Shown here in pieces: positions 41,986 through 53,600 of a stretch of DNA of 64,000 nt. Position numbers and translations under genes: made by a program. This DNA is from Flavobacterium sp. (lineage in GTDB: Bacteria > Bacteroidota > Bacteroidia > Flavobacteriales > Flavobacteriaceae): positions 1-64,000 of the forward strand of contig NZ_JAPZSP010000031.1 in the NCBI RefSeq assembly GCF_027531705.1, in the 5' to 3' direction. Positions within the stretch are counted from its first letter, which is position 1; the number at the start of each line of letters is the position of its first letter. The notes below the pieces were generated by a model. It had not been told where the DNA came from, made no database searches, and saw nothing but the letters and a program-made list of their open reading frames with translations.

Positions 41986-42036
41986 TAATCGGAAAAATTC
42001 TTAATTTTTACTTAAAATTTACAATAAATTTACATC

Positions 42037-43014
42037 ATGTCTCAAGTTGAACCTATTTTACAAGAAAACAAAGATCGCTTCGTAATCTTCCCAATCAAAC
42101 ACCAAGATATTTGGGAATGGTACAAAAAGCAAGAAGCATGCATTTGGACTGCCGAAGAAATTGACTTACACACCGATTTAAACGATTGGAACAATAAGTT
42201 GAATGATGATGAAAAATATTTTATCAAGCATATTTTAGCATTTTTCGCGGCATCTGACGGAATTGTAAATGAAAATCTAGCTGAAAACTTTGTAAGTGAA
42301 GTGCAATATCCAGAGGCAAAATTCTTTTATGGTTTTCAAATTATGATGGAGAACATCCATAGCGAAACCTATTCTTTATTAATTGATACCTATGTAAAAG
42401 ATGAAGCAGAAAAACATGAACTTTTTCACGCAATAGAAACTTTTCCAGCTATTAAAGACAAAGCTGATTGGGCATTGAAATGGATAGAATCTGATTCATT
42501 CGCAGAAAGATTAATTGCATTTGCAGCTGTAGAAGGAATTTTCTTTTCTGGTTCGTTTTGTTCTATTTTTTGGTTGAAAAAACGTGGTTTAATGCCAGGA
42601 TTGACTTTTTCTAACGAATTAATTTCGCGTGACGAAGGAATGCATTGCGATTTTGCCGTGCATTTACATACCAATCATATTGTAAATAAAGTTCCAAAAG
42701 CAAGAATAACAGAAATTCTAACAGACGCACTAAACATTGAGAGAAAATTCATTACCGAATCGCTTCCAGTAAGTTTAATAGGTATGAATGCCACTTTGAT
42801 GACACAATATTTAGAATTTGTTACTGATAGATTATTGGTAGAATTAGGTTGCGACAGAGTATACAATTCGTCAAATCCTTTTGATTTTATGGATATGATT
42901 TCCCTTCAAGGAAAAACCAATTTCTTTGAAAAACGAGTTGCCGAATACCAAAAAGCAGGTGTAATGAACACCGATTCTGAAGCAAGTAAAATTAGTTTCG
43001 ACGCAGATTTCTAA
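42037..43014 (+). CDS. nrdB: Class Ia ribonucleotide reductase, beta subunit
   Basis: 325 residues. It houses the diiron-tyrosyl radical cofactor. Metal and radical segments are visible: [60 protein letters not shown] and [14 protein letters not shown]. The C-terminal tail ([12 protein letters not shown]), which docks into the alpha subunit, is intact. nrdA follows after 92 bp, so the order is beta-alpha. Confidence 0.96.
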   Translation: MSQVEPILQENKDRFVIFPIKHQDIWEWYKKQEACIWTAEEIDLHTDLNDWNNKLNDDEKYFIKHILAFFAASDGIVNENLAENFVSEVQYPEAKFFYGFQIMMENIHSETYSLLIDTYVKDEAEKHELFHAIETFPAIKDKADWALKWIESDSFAERLIAFAAVEGIFFSGSFCSIFWLKKRGLMPGLTFSNELISRDEGMHCDFAVHLHTNHIVNKVPKARITEILTDALNIERKFITESLPVSLIGMNATLMTQYLEFVTDRLLVELGCDRVYNSSNPFDFMDMISLQGKTNFFEKRVAEYQKAGVMNTDSEASKISFDADF

Positions 43015-43106
43015 GATTTCCATTTGACCCAGAAAGGGTTGATAAAAAAGATTACAAATAACCCGAAATAGCGAAGGGATTTTCTATTTCACAAAAACAA
43101 AAACTT

Positions 43107-45524
43107 ATGTACGTAGTAAAAAGAGACGGCCACAAAGAGCCGGTAATGTTCGACAAAATCACAGATAGAATTAAAAAACTATGCTATGGTTTAAACGATT
43201 TAGTTGATGCAGTAAAAGTTGCCATGCGTGTTATTGAAGGATTATATGACGGTGTAACCACATCCGAACTAGATAATCTAGCTGCCGAAACAGCAGCTTC
43301 TATGACCATTGCACATCCAGATTATGCTCAATTAGCAGCTCGAATTGCTATCTCAAATCTACATAAAAATACTAAAAAATCATTCTCGGAAACAATGAAC
43401 GATATGTTTCATTATGTAAATCCAAGAACCAACCAAGAAGCACCATTACTTTCTGAAGAAGTTCACAAAGTAATTCAAGAAAATGCTGAATTTTTAGATT
43501 CACACATTATATACAACCGCGATTTCAACTACGATTATTTCGGTTTCAAAACATTAGAACGTTCGTATTTACTGAAAATCAATGGAAAAATCGTAGAAAG
43601 ACCACAACACATGTTGATGCGTGTTTCGGTTGGAATTCACCTAAACGATTTAAAATCGGTTATTGAAACTTACGACTTAATGTCGAAAAAGTTCTTTACC
43701 CACGCAACGCCAACATTATTCAATGCAGGAACGCCAAAACCACAAATGTCTTCTTGTTTCTTATTAACGATGAAAGACGACAGTATCGATGGAATTTATG
43801 ACACGTTAAAACAAACGGCCAAAATTTCGCAATCGGCTGGTGGAATCGGATTGTCTATTCATAATGTTCGTGCAACAGGTTCATACATTCGCGGTACTAA
43901 CGGAACTTCAAACGGAATTGTTCCGATGTTGAGAGTATTCAATGATACGGCTCGTTATGTAGATCAAGGTGGTGGAAAAAGAAAAGGAAGTTTTGCGATT
44001 TACCTAGAAACTTGGCACGCTGATATTTTTGAATTCCTTGATTTGAAAAAGAATACCGGAAAAGAAGAAATGCGTGCTAGAGATTTATTCTTCGCTATGT
44101 GGACATCTGATTTGTTCATGAAACGTGTAGAAGAAGATGCTCATTGGACATTGATGTGTCCAAACGAATGTCCAAAATTATGTGATGTTTATGGCGATGA
44201 ATTTGAAGCATTATATACTTCGTATGAAGCAGCAGGAAAAGGAAGAAAAACAGTTAAAGCGCGTGAACTTTGGGAAAAAATCCTAGAATCACAAATCGAA
44301 ACTGGAACACCTTATATGTTGTACAAGGATGCAGCAAACAGAAAATCGAATCAAAAAAATCTTGGAACAATTCGTTCGTCAAACTTGTGTACCGAAATTA
44401 TGGAGTACACTTCTGAAGATGAAATTGCAGTTTGTAACCTAGCTTCAATTTCGTTGCCAATGTTTGTTGAAAACGGAAAATTCAATCACCAATTGTTATA
44501 TGATGTAACAAAACGTGTAACTAGAAACTTAAACAAAGTTATCGACCGAAATTACTATCCAGTAAAAGAAGCCGAAAACTCAAATATGCGTCATCGTCCA
44601 GTTGGATTAGGAGTTCAAGGTTTGGCAGATGCTTTCATTATGCTACGTTTACCATTTACAAGTGACGAAGCTAAGCAAATGAACCAAGATATTTTTGAAA
44701 CTATCTACTTTGCAGCTGTAACTGCTTCTATGGAAATGGCAAAAGAAGAAGGTCCATACTCAACTTTTGAAGGTTCACCAATTTCGCAAGGTGAATTCCA
44801 ATACAACCTTTGGGGATTAAAAGATGCTGACTTATCAGGAAGATGGGATTGGGCAAGTTTGAGAAAAGAAGTAATGGAAAACGGTGTTAGAAACTCACTG
44901 TTAATGGCGCCAATGCCAACGGCTTCAACATCGCAAATTCTTGGAAATAACGAAGCTTTTGAACCTTACACTTCTAATATTTATACACGTCGTGTACTTT
45001 CTGGCGAATTTATCGTGGTAAACAAACATTTACTAAACGATTTAGTAGAAAGAGGATTATGGAACGAAACATTGAAACAAGAATTAATGCGAAACAACGG
45101 TTCTGTTCAAGATTTAGATATTCCACAAGACTTGAAAGAATTGTACAAAACCGTATGGGAAATGTCGATGAAAGATATTATAGACATGTCGCGTCATAGA
45201 GGTTACTTTATTGACCAATCGCAATCGTTGAACTTGTTTATGCAAGATGCTAATTATGCAAAATTGACATCAATGCACTTTTACGCATGGAAAAGCGGCT
45301 TGAAAACAGGTATGTATTACCTAAGAACAAAAGCAGCGGTTGATGCTATCAAGTTTACATTAAACAATGATAAAAAAGCAGAACCACTAGCCGAAAAAGA
45401 AGCCGTTGCACTAGAAGTTGCCGCTCCAAATGAAACGGGTGAAATGACAGCAGAAGATTTTGCTGCAATGGTAGAAAGAGCAAGAAATGCTGGACCAGAT
45501 GATTGCGAAATGTGTGGTTCTTAA
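43107..45524 (+). CDS. nrdA: Class Ia ribonucleotide reductase, alpha subunit
   Basis: 805 residues. It reduces ribonucleoside diphosphates. An N-terminal ATP-cone ([22 protein letters not shown]) provides allosteric activity control. Catalytic segments: [13 protein letters not shown] (first redox Cys), [24 protein letters not shown], and [23 protein letters not shown] with radical and redox cysteines. The tail CEMCGS carries the CxxC that is re-reduced by thioredoxin or glutaredoxin. A terminator follows. Confidence 0.97.
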   Translation: MYVVKRDGHKEPVMFDKITDRIKKLCYGLNDLVDAVKVAMRVIEGLYDGVTTSELDNLAAETAASMTIAHPDYAQLAARIAISNLHKNTKKSFSETMNDMFHYVNPRTNQEAPLLSEEVHKVIQENAEFLDSHIIYNRDFNYDYFGFKTLERSYLLKINGKIVERPQHMLMRVSVGIHLNDLKSVIETYDLMSKKFFTHATPTLFNAGTPKPQMSSCFLLTMKDDSIDGIYDTLKQTAKISQSAGGIGLSIHNVRATGSYIRGTNGTSNGIVPMLRVFNDTARYVDQGGGKRKGSFAIYLETWHADIFEFLDLKKNTGKEEMRARDLFFAMWTSDLFMKRVEEDAHWTLMCPNECPKLCDVYGDEFEALYTSYEAAGKGRKTVKARELWEKILESQIETGTPYMLYKDAANRKSNQKNLGTIRSSNLCTEIMEYTSEDEIAVCNLASISLPMFVENGKFNHQLLYDVTKRVTRNLNKVIDRNYYPVKEAENSNMRHRPVGLGVQGLADAFIMLRLPFTSDEAKQMNQDIFETIYFAAVTASMEMAKEEGPYSTFEGSPISQGEFQYNLWGLKDADLSGRWDWASLRKEVMENGVRNSLLMAPMPTASTSQILGNNEAFEPYTSNIYTRRVLSGEFIVVNKHLLNDLVERGLWNETLKQELMRNNGSVQDLDIPQDLKELYKTVWEMSMKDIIDMSRHRGYFIDQSQSLNLFMQDANYAKLTSMHFYAWKSGLKTGMYYLRTKAAVDAIKFTLNNDKKAEPLAEKEAVALEVAAPNETGEMTAEDFAAMVERARNAGPDDCEMCGS

Positions 45525-45555
45525 TAATAAATATAGATATTAGATTATAAATATA

Positions 45556-45590
45556 AACAGCTGTCTAATTGACGGCTGTTTTATTTTTTA
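45556..45590 (+). terminator. Terminator after nrdA
   Basis: AACAGCTGTC and GACGGCTGTT form a 10-bp stem (one G-T pair) with a 5-nt loop, then a T-rich run. Confidence 0.85.
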
Positions 45591-45600
45591 ATTATCTTTG
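45569..45600 (+). promoter_or_regulatory. Promoter of the 45620 small gene
   Basis: TTG (45569-45571) and TATCTTTG (45593-45600) are separated by 21 bp. The -33 element sits in the loop of the nrdA terminator. Confidence 0.65.
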
Positions 45601-45619
45601 AAAATCAAATAAAAAAGCA

Positions 45620-45841
45620 ATGGCAACAGAAAAAGGAGTTTACACAGGAATAATAGAAAAAGACAAAGACGGAAATTATTTTTGCGGAGAATATTTGTTG
45701 GATTATCAATACACAGAGGCAAGTTTTAAGTTAGGCGATAAAATCAATATCAAAACCGTAATAGCTAATCCTAGCGATAGAAGTTACAACCAATATCCAA
45801 AGAAATCGAGAAATTTCTTTTTGGCAAATGATAAAAAGTAA
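45620..45841 (+). CDS. Small hypothetical protein
   Basis: 73 residues, soluble, charged (FKLGDKINIKTVIANPSDRSYNQYPKKSR). No recognised family. Supported as a real gene by a full promoter just upstream and by the GNAT gene starting 5 bp after its stop. Confidence 0.65.
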   Translation: MATEKGVYTGIIEKDKDGNYFCGEYLLDYQYTEASFKLGDKINIKTVIANPSDRSYNQYPKKSRNFFLANDKK

Positions 45842-45846
45842 ATCAA

Positions 45847-46299
45847 ATGATTTCGTTAAAACGCACAACTTCTGACAACAAAGATTTTGAAAAATTAGTC
45901 GTTCAATTAGATGCTTATTTGCGAGTTTTAGATGGCGATGATCATGCGTTTTATGCACAATTTAATAAATCTAGTTTATTGAAGAATGCTTTAATTTGCT
46001 ATGAAAATGAGATAGCAATTGGTATTGGCGCCTACAAGGAATATGATTCAGAAACCGTCGAAATCAAAAGAATGTTTACTTTGCCAGAATATCGCGGAAA
46101 AGGAGTTGCTAAAACAATTTTATCAGAATTAGAAAATTGGGCAAAAGAAGAAAAATATATAGTTTCTATTCTTGAAACAGGATTTATGCAAAAAGACGCC
46201 ATTCATTTGTATAAAAAAGTTGGTTATAAAGTCACCGAAAACTTCGGGCAATACATAGGCGTTGAAAATAGTATTTGCATGAAAAAAAATATAATTTAA
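45847..46299 (+). CDS. GNAT family N-acetyltransferase
   Basis: 150 residues. Acetyl-CoA binding motif A is RMFTLPEYRGKGVAKTILSELENWA, and motif B-like KDAIHLYKKVGYK follows. The substrate is unknown. It is second in a two-gene unit with the 73-residue protein; dgt follows. Confidence 0.92.
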   Translation: MISLKRTTSDNKDFEKLVVQLDAYLRVLDGDDHAFYAQFNKSSLLKNALICYENEIAIGIGAYKEYDSETVEIKRMFTLPEYRGKGVAKTILSELENWAKEEKYIVSILETGFMQKDAIHLYKKVGYKVTENFGQYIGVENSICMKKNII

Positions 46300-46300
46300 A

Positions 46301-46329
46301 TCCTAAATATCAAAATCCTAAATCCTAAG
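46301..46329. repeat. Four-unit array 5' of dgt
   Basis: Units TCCTAAA, a diverged 8-mer, TCCTAAA and TCCTAAG, ending 6 bp before the dgt ATG. Confidence 0.6.
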
Positions 46330-46335
46330 TTAATC

Positions 46336-47670
46336 ATGAAGTGGGAACAACTTTTATCACTAAAACGTCAAGGCGACAAAGGCAAACGCTTGCGAATAGA
46401 ACAAGACGATACAAGATTAGGCTTTGAGGTTGATTATGACCGAATTATCTTTTCGGCAGCTTTTAGAAGTCTGCAAGATAAAACGCAAGTAATTCCAATG
46501 TCAAAAACCGATTTTGTTCATACAAGATTGACACATAGTTTAGAAGTTTCAGTTGTTGGACGTTCAATAGGAAGATTAGTAGGTAAAAAAATCATTGAAA
46601 AATATCCACATCTTAAAGAAATTCATGGTTATCAAGCGAATGATTTTGGAGCCATTGTAGCAGCAGCTTCGTTAGCTCACGATATAGGTAATCCACCATT
46701 TGGGCATTCGGGTGAAAAAGCAATTGGAGAATATTTTTCTATCGGAAAAGGACAAAAATACAAAGACCAATTAACCAATAAACAGTGGCAAGATTTAATA
46801 GATTTTGAAGGAAACGCCAACGGATTTTCAGTGCTTACAAGTTCTCGACCTGGAATTGAAGGTAGCATTCGATTGACTTATGCCGTTTTGGGTGCATTTA
46901 TGAAATATCCAAAAGAAAGTTTACCAAAGAAACCAACTTCTAATATTGCAGACAAAAAATACGGCTTCTTTCAATCAGATAAAGATTTTTTCAAAGAAGT
47001 GGCAGACGAATTAGGTTTGATTCCAAATAAATCAGGAAATGATATTGGTTTTGAACGTCATCCGTTAGCCTATTTGGTAGAAGCAGCCGATGATATTTGC
47101 TACACCATAATCGATTTTGAAGATGGAATAAACCTTGGATTAGTTTCCGAAGATTATGCTTTGGAGTATTTAATAAAATTAGTAAAAGATACAATTGATA
47201 CAACAAAATATCAAACACTTACAACCAAAGAAGATAGAATAAGTTATTTGCGTGCATTAGCCATAGGAAATTTGATAAACGATGCTGTAAGAGTGTTTGT
47301 AGAAAACGAAGAAGCCATTCTTAAAGGCGAATTTCCTTATGCTCTAACCGACAAAAGCAAATACAAAGCTCAAATTGATGATATTATAAAGTTAAGCGTA
47401 AAAAATATTTACCAAAGTCGAGAAGTTATTGAAAAAGAGTTATCAGGTTATCAAATAATTAATAATTTATTGGATAAATTCATAACGGCTTACAATAACA
47501 ATTATGAAGGAAAAGCAACTAATTACGATAAACTATTGTTAAAAATTCTACCCGAAAAACATCATTTAGAAAAAGAAACTTTATACGAAAGATTGATTCA
47601 TATTTGCCATTTTATTTCTATGTTAACCGATGGAAAAGCTGTTTTATATAATCAAATAGTTACAGCTTAA
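46336..47670 (+). CDS. dgt: Deoxyguanosinetriphosphate triphosphohydrolase
   Basis: 444 residues. HD-domain enzyme that splits dGTP (often other dNTPs) to nucleoside and tripolyphosphate. Metal-binding motifs: THSLEVSVVGRSIG, the HD pair in SLAHDIGNPPFGHSGEKAIG, and a distal Asp in EAADDICYTIIDFEDGI. It lies about 800 bp downstream of nrdBA, so ribonucleotide reduction and dNTP disposal are neighbours. The substrate range cannot be deduced. Confidence 0.93.
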   Translation: MKWEQLLSLKRQGDKGKRLRIEQDDTRLGFEVDYDRIIFSAAFRSLQDKTQVIPMSKTDFVHTRLTHSLEVSVVGRSIGRLVGKKIIEKYPHLKEIHGYQANDFGAIVAAASLAHDIGNPPFGHSGEKAIGEYFSIGKGQKYKDQLTNKQWQDLIDFEGNANGFSVLTSSRPGIEGSIRLTYAVLGAFMKYPKESLPKKPTSNIADKKYGFFQSDKDFFKEVADELGLIPNKSGNDIGFERHPLAYLVEAADDICYTIIDFEDGINLGLVSEDYALEYLIKLVKDTIDTTKYQTLTTKEDRISYLRALAIGNLINDAVRVFVENEEAILKGEFPYALTDKSKYKAQIDDIIKLSVKNIYQSREVIEKELSGYQIINNLLDKFITAYNNNYEGKATNYDKLLLKILPEKHHLEKETLYERLIHICHFISMLTDGKAVLYNQIVTA

Positions 47671-47702
47671 TTGCTTGTAATTGTTAATATTTAAGGCTTT
47701 TT

Positions 47703-47733
47703 TTTGAAATGTAGTAAAATTAAATTAAGTTTG
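47703..47733 (+). promoter_or_regulatory. Promoter of the M36 metalloprotease gene
   Basis: TTTG (47703-47706), 19 bp, TAAGTTTG (47726-47733): an exact match to the Bacteroidota consensus, 22 bp before the ATG. Confidence 0.8.
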
Positions 47734-47755
47734 TTTTCCAAAAAAATTATATAAG

Positions 47756-50515
47756 ATGAAAAAAATTACACTATTAACTACATTTTTGTTCAGTTTAGTT
47801 GCTGTTTCGCAAACTACACAACAAAAAATCCAGTCCTATCTTGATGCTAATGTAGCACGATTTGGGATTACAAAACAAGACGCTTCAGATTGGCAAATCG
47901 AGAGCGAAGTTCCAGGTGCTGGAACGGGTATTACAAGTATTCACTTTACTCAAAAACATCAAGGAATTCCTGTTTTTAATGCACAATCTGTTGCTTGGGT
48001 AAAAAACGACCAAGTAATCAATGTTGTTAATAATTTTCAAAATAATGTAGCGGCAAGAGTTAACACTACAACTCCTACATTGTCTGTTTTACAAGGAATT
48101 TCTGCTGCTTATGCTAAATTAGGAATTACTCAAACACCAACATTTACTATCGCAGAAACAAAGAATAGCAAATCATTTATGCTTACAGATGGTCTTAATG
48201 AAGACTTAATTACAGCTAAATTGGTTTACCAAACTATGCCAAACAATAGTTTAAAATTAGCTTGGTATTATCAGTTCTACACACCCGATGGTAAAAATCT
48301 GTGGGATTTGAGAATTGATGCTTTAAACGGTTCTATACTTGAGAAAAAAGATTTAGTTATTTCTTGTGCTTTTGGTGCAAATCATAGATATCACAATCAT
48401 GATACTCATAAAGCAGAAAAAAACTTTAGTTTTGAAAACAAAGCTTTAAAATCTTCAAATTCCTTAGTGGTAGCTCCAGCTGGAACCTATAGAGTAATCC
48501 CATTTAACTATACAAGTCCAAATCACAGTCCTTTTGATCTAATTACAACAGAAGGGGATGCACTAGCTTCTCCAAACGGATGGCACGATGCTAATACTAT
48601 CGGAGGCACAAATGCTTCTTTAAAATTTACTTACAGTAGAGGTAACAACGTTTTAGCTCAAGATGATATTGATGCTAATAATGGAAATGGAACGAGAGCA
48701 GAAGGAGGAGCATCATTAAATTTTGATTTTGCTCCAGGTGCAACTTCTTCAATACCATCAACTTATTTGTCATCATCTCTAACCAATTTATTTTACATGA
48801 ATAATATCATGCATGATGTTTGGTACCAATATGGTTTTACAGAAGTTGCGGGTAATTTTCAACAAAATAATCTAGGACGTGGTGGAGCTACTTCAGCAAC
48901 TGGAGATTACGTATTAGCTGACGGACAAGACGGAATAGCAAATGCTGAAACTTTGCCACCATTTACTGCTACAAATCTTCAAAACAGAAACAATGCAAAC
49001 TTTTCTACACCAAACGATGGAGTTAGACCTAGAATGCAAATGTTTATGTGGGATGATGGTGCTCCTTTGGTAAATTATTTAAATGTTAATTCTCCTTCGT
49101 CTATTGCAGGGCCAAAACCAGCTAAAGATAATTCTTTTGAAGGAACAGATCATATTCCTGTTCCAATAGCTCCAGCAGGAATTACATCTGATTTGGCTTT
49201 ATATACAAATGTACCCGTAAATGTAGGTCAAAACCCAAACAGTGCGTGTCAAGCAGCTACTAATTCTTTTGAATTAGATGGCAAGATAGTATTAATTAAA
49301 AGAGGAGGGTGTTTCTTTAAAGATAAAGTAAAAAATGCTCAAAATGCAGGTGCAGTGGCTGTTATTATAGCAGATAGCCTTTCGCAAAGTCACTATGAAT
49401 CACTTGGTGCAGGATTGCCTTTCGTTATTGGTATGACATCAACGGGTCTTAACGATATTACTATACCTGCTATTTCTATTACTAAAGATTTAGGGGATGA
49501 ATTAATTGCTCAATTGGCATTGGGTACTGTAAATGTTACTGTACAAGATCCAGGCAATTCTTATTTATTTTCTGATGGAAGTTATGATAATGGTGTTGTT
49601 GCTCACGAATATGGACATGGAATTTCTAATAAGTTGATTGGTGGACCAACAAACTCTTCTTGTATGACTAATCTTGAACAAATGGGAGAAGGATGGTCTG
49701 ACTGGTTTAGTATGATGATGCAAATTAAACCTGGAGCAACTGCTACAGATAATGTTTATATTGGAACTTATGTTATGAATCAAGCAAATACTACTGGTCC
49801 TGGATTAAGAGAATTTCCATACACAACTGATATGAATGTTAATCCAAGAACTTTAAATAGTTCTAACAATCCTGATAATTCCAATTCAGGTTATAGATAT
49901 ACAATAGGTGAAACTTGGGCTACAGTAATGTGGGATTTAACATGGGCATACATTGATAAATATGGTTATGATCCAAATATTTACACAGGAACTGGCGGTA
50001 ATAACAAAGTAATGAAATTAGCATTAGATGCTCTTAAGTTACAAGCATGTAATACTGCTTCAATGGTAAGTGGAAGAGATAATCTTTTTGCTGCTGATCA
50101 AGCAACTACAGGAGGACAAGACTATTGTATGATTGCGGAAGTATTCAGAAGAAGAGGTTTAGGACTTAATGCTTCTTCAGGAGATGCAAATAATTCTGGT
50201 GACCAAGTTGAAGATTTCACAGCTTTCCCTGCAGGACCAAATTGTACATTAGCTGTTGATTATTTCAATAATGAAGGAATGATTAATGTTTCTCCAAATC
50301 CTTCAAATGGTGTCTTTAATGTAAGAATTAATAAGTTCTCAGGTAAAGTAACCATGCAAGTTGTTGATATTAATGGAAGAGTAGTATTGAGTCAAACAGA
50401 TGCTGACTTTAATAACGAAGCAACTATCAATTTAAGCCAATTCCAATCAGGAGTATATATCTTGAAAGTGAATGCTAATAATTTAAATTATACAGAAAAA
50501 TTAATTAAAAACTAA
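47756..50515 (+). CDS. M36-family (fungalysin-like) metalloprotease with PA domain and T9SS signal
   Basis: 919 residues. Signal peptide (MKKITLLTTFLFSLVAVS), N-terminal FTP-type propeptide (about 25-200), a catalytic domain with zinc motif HEYGH (His617-His621) and a downstream Glu-rich QMGEGWSDWFSMMM, and a protease-associated domain inserted before the catalytic motif (about 485-600, GKIVLIKRGGCFFKDKVKNAQNAGAVAVII). The last 80 residues are a type A T9SS sorting domain (SPNPSNGVFNVRI to NYTEKLIKN). It is expected to be a secreted protease. Its 3' end is identical to that of the next gene. Confidence 0.93.
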   Translation: MKKITLLTTFLFSLVAVSQTTQQKIQSYLDANVARFGITKQDASDWQIESEVPGAGTGITSIHFTQKHQGIPVFNAQSVAWVKNDQVINVVNNFQNNVAARVNTTTPTLSVLQGISAAYAKLGITQTPTFTIAETKNSKSFMLTDGLNEDLITAKLVYQTMPNNSLKLAWYYQFYTPDGKNLWDLRIDALNGSILEKKDLVISCAFGANHRYHNHDTHKAEKNFSFENKALKSSNSLVVAPAGTYRVIPFNYTSPNHSPFDLITTEGDALASPNGWHDANTIGGTNASLKFTYSRGNNVLAQDDIDANNGNGTRAEGGASLNFDFAPGATSSIPSTYLSSSLTNLFYMNNIMHDVWYQYGFTEVAGNFQQNNLGRGGATSATGDYVLADGQDGIANAETLPPFTATNLQNRNNANFSTPNDGVRPRMQMFMWDDGAPLVNYLNVNSPSSIAGPKPAKDNSFEGTDHIPVPIAPAGITSDLALYTNVPVNVGQNPNSACQAATNSFELDGKIVLIKRGGCFFKDKVKNAQNAGAVAVIIADSLSQSHYESLGAGLPFVIGMTSTGLNDITIPAISITKDLGDELIAQLALGTVNVTVQDPGNSYLFSDGSYDNGVVAHEYGHGISNKLIGGPTNSSCMTNLEQMGEGWSDWFSMMMQIKPGATATDNVYIGTYVMNQANTTGPGLREFPYTTDMNVNPRTLNSSNNPDNSNSGYRYTIGETWATVMWDLTWAYIDKYGYDPNIYTGTGGNNKVMKLALDALKLQACNTASMVSGRDNLFAADQATTGGQDYCMIAEVFRRRGLGLNASSGDANNSGDQVEDFTAFPAGPNCTLAVDYFNNEGMINVSPNPSNGVFNVRINKFSGKVTMQVVDINGRVVLSQTDADFNNEATINLSQFQSGVYILKVNANNLNYTEKLIKN

Positions 50516-50567
50516 TTTTTTCAATTATATAAATCAAAGCCGATAGCGAAAGTTATCGGCTTTTTTT
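50504..50567 (+). repeat. 64-bp exact repeat, copy 1 (gene end plus terminator)
   Basis: Covers the last codons, the stop codon, the 3' UTR and the terminator of the M36 gene. Identical base for base to 53894-53957. Confidence 0.95.
50536..50567 (+). terminator. Terminator after the M36 protease gene
   Basis: AAAGCCGATA and TATCGGCTTT form a 10-bp stem with an 8-nt loop and a T7 run. Confidence 0.92.
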
Positions 50568-50641
50568 GTAACATTTTTCTATTTTTACTACATATTACAT
50601 TAAAATACTTATTTTTACAACAATAAACCAACTAACTTTCT

Positions 50642-53600
50642 ATGAAAAATAAATTATTACTAATCTGCTCGTTTTTGTTGTTTGTGTCAACGTATGCTCA
50701 AAACAAACAAACAAAATCTAAATTAAAAAAAGAAAGCACAAACAAAGTTATTGCTCAAAAACCTGATGCAAAAACACTTGAACTAAGAGAGTGTCATTCT
50801 GAAAACCTTGAGAAAAGCCCTTTTAAGAAAACTTTACAGTTATCAAAAAAGGAAAGAAGAGCAATGGGAATACCACCTAACAAATATTTCGAAACAGAAT
50901 GGGAACTAACCATGAATCCTGAAACTGGGAAACCTGATACACAAAACCTTGTTGAACTTAGAAAAAAACTTCTAAAAGATAGAGAAGAATTAGGTGGTAG
51001 AACACCTGGTGATGGAGTTGACAATAACTGGATAGAAAGAGGGCCAACTAACGTGGGCGGAAGAACAAGAGCTGTTATGTTTGATCCAAATGATGCAACA
51101 AATGAAACTGTTTTTGCTGGTGGTGTAAGTGGTGGTTTATGGAAAAACACCAACATTTCTAATCCAAGTTCAGTTTGGGTAAGAGTAGGCATTCCTGAAA
51201 ATTTAGCAGTGTCATGTATTACTGTTGATCCGAATAATTCAAATGTTTTTTATGTAGGAACAGGTGAATCGTATGTTAGTGGCGATGTTAATGGAGATGG
51301 AGTATGGAAATCAACTGATGGTGGCGCAACATGGTCAAATATTTTTGGTGGAATTTCGGCTCCAATTTACTTTGATAATGCCTCAAATCTTACAGTAAAT
51401 TCTCCATCAACTATTGCTGGAAGTTATATAATGGTTGAATCTAGTGAAGGTTTTGATTCTGCTCCTGCAATAAGTTCTCCAATTACGGGTGATATAGTAC
51501 TTGCAGATGATGGAACAACTTTCAATACAGAAGGATGTAGTGCTTTTGTTAATTCAGGTGCATTGGCTGGTAAGATTGCTCTTGTTAGAAGAGGCACATG
51601 TAATTTTACAGTTAAAGTTAAAAATGCACAATTAGCTGGTGCTATTGCTGTAATTATTATGAATAATAATACAGACGCACCTTTCTCGATGGGTGGAACA
51701 GATACAACTATTACTATTCCGTCTGTAATGATTACACAAGTGGATGGCAATATGTTACAGAACGCATTATTATCAGGAGCAGTAAATGTTTCTTTAAATC
51801 CTTCAAACGGAAATTTCACAGGTTATATGCTACCTGGGATTCAACATGTAAACGCAATAAAAATTAGAAATAACGCTGGAACATCTGAGATATATGTTGC
51901 TGCTGGAGATAGTTTCTATAGCGCATCAGGTTCAACTACATATCTTGGCGGAACTACCTATGGTTTGTATAAATCTGTTGATAATGGTACAACTTGGTCT
52001 GAAGTAGTACTTCCACTAACGGCAAATGGTAAAAAACATTGCCCAAATGATATTGAATTTGGTGCAGACAACAAAATATGGTTAGCAACAACCAATAGTG
52101 CGGTTTGGGGTGATGGAGGTGGAAAGATTTTCTCTTCGACAGATGGAAACACTTTCACTCAAAAACACCAAATACAAGATGCTAAAAGAACACAAATAGC
52201 TGTATCTTCAACTGTTCCCGATAAAGTTTATGCTTTAGCAGAAGTAAGTATTCCAACTCCAACTACAGAAACAGTTTCTATAATAAGTACAATAGATGGT
52301 TTTGCAACCGCTCCAACATCTTTGGCATTACCAGATGATCCTGATAGCGGAATTCCTGCAAATGATTTTACAAGAGGACAAGCTGGTTATGATTTAGTAT
52401 TAGAAGTTGACCCTACAAATGATCAAAAATTGTTTGTTGGTGGAATCAATATTTTTAATTCAACAGATGGAGGAACATCTTGGGTAAGAAAATCTGATTG
52501 GACAGGAAATGTTCTTCAAGAAGTTCACGCCGACCAACATGCAGCTTCTTTTGCGTCTAACAATGCAAGTAAAATGGTTTTTGGTAATGACGGAGGAGTA
52601 TTTTATAGTAATGATGGAGGAAACACTATTTCTGTTAGAAATAACGGTTTTAATGTTACACAGTTTTATAGTTTAGGAGTTGCTCCAACCACCAATGGTT
52701 TGCCTGGAGATAATTTTGTAGCGGGTGCTCAAGATAATGGCTCTCAAATGTTTTTAAATGCTACACCAGGTCAAAATGCTTCTGTAGAAGTTCAAGGAGG
52801 TGATGGCGCTTATTCAATGTTTGATCAAGATGGTATAGATCAATATAGAATCACTAATTATGTTTATAACAACACTATTAGATTATATAATTATGTAAGT
52901 GGTCAAACAAGATCTATTAATACAGAATCTGCTGTGCCAGGAAATGGTTCATTTATCAATCCGATGACCTTAGATTCTAGTAAAGATATTTTATATTCAG
53001 AATATTTTACAAATCCAAATTATAGAATTAGAAGATATAAAAATGTTAAATCAGGCGCAATTCAAAAAGCATTATTATCAAACCCAATTATGAATAGTGC
53101 AGCAACGGCATTAACCGTTAGCCCATATATTTCTTCAACATCTACTTCTACATTGCTAATAGGTACCAGAAATGGAAGACTTTTAAAAGTAGAAAATGCA
53201 GATAACGGTACAACTACTGCAGGTGCAGCAATTGTATGGTCAAATATTGCTGGACCCGGCTTTGTTGGCAGTGTTTCTGATGTTGAGTACGGGAATTCTG
53301 AAAACGAAATTTTTGTAACTTTCCATAATTACAATGTAGTTAGTTTATGGTATACTGCTGATGGTGGTGTAACTTGGCAAAATAAAGAAGGTAATTTCCC
53401 TGATATTCCTGTAAAAGCAGTTTTAAGAAATCCTTTAAATGTTGACGAAGTTATCATTGGAACTGAACTAGGTGTTTGGTACACAAATACTTTTAACACA
53501 GCTTCTCCAATTTGGTTACAATCATACAATGGAATGAGTAACGTAAAAGTAACCGATTTAGATTTAAGAAATGACAATGTAGTTTTTGCAGCAACTTATG

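Noticed and set aside
16400..47800. Defence island, prophage or integrative element
   Set aside because: All genes are typical chromosomal flavobacterial genes; no integrase, phage structural, toxin-antitoxin or restriction genes are seen.
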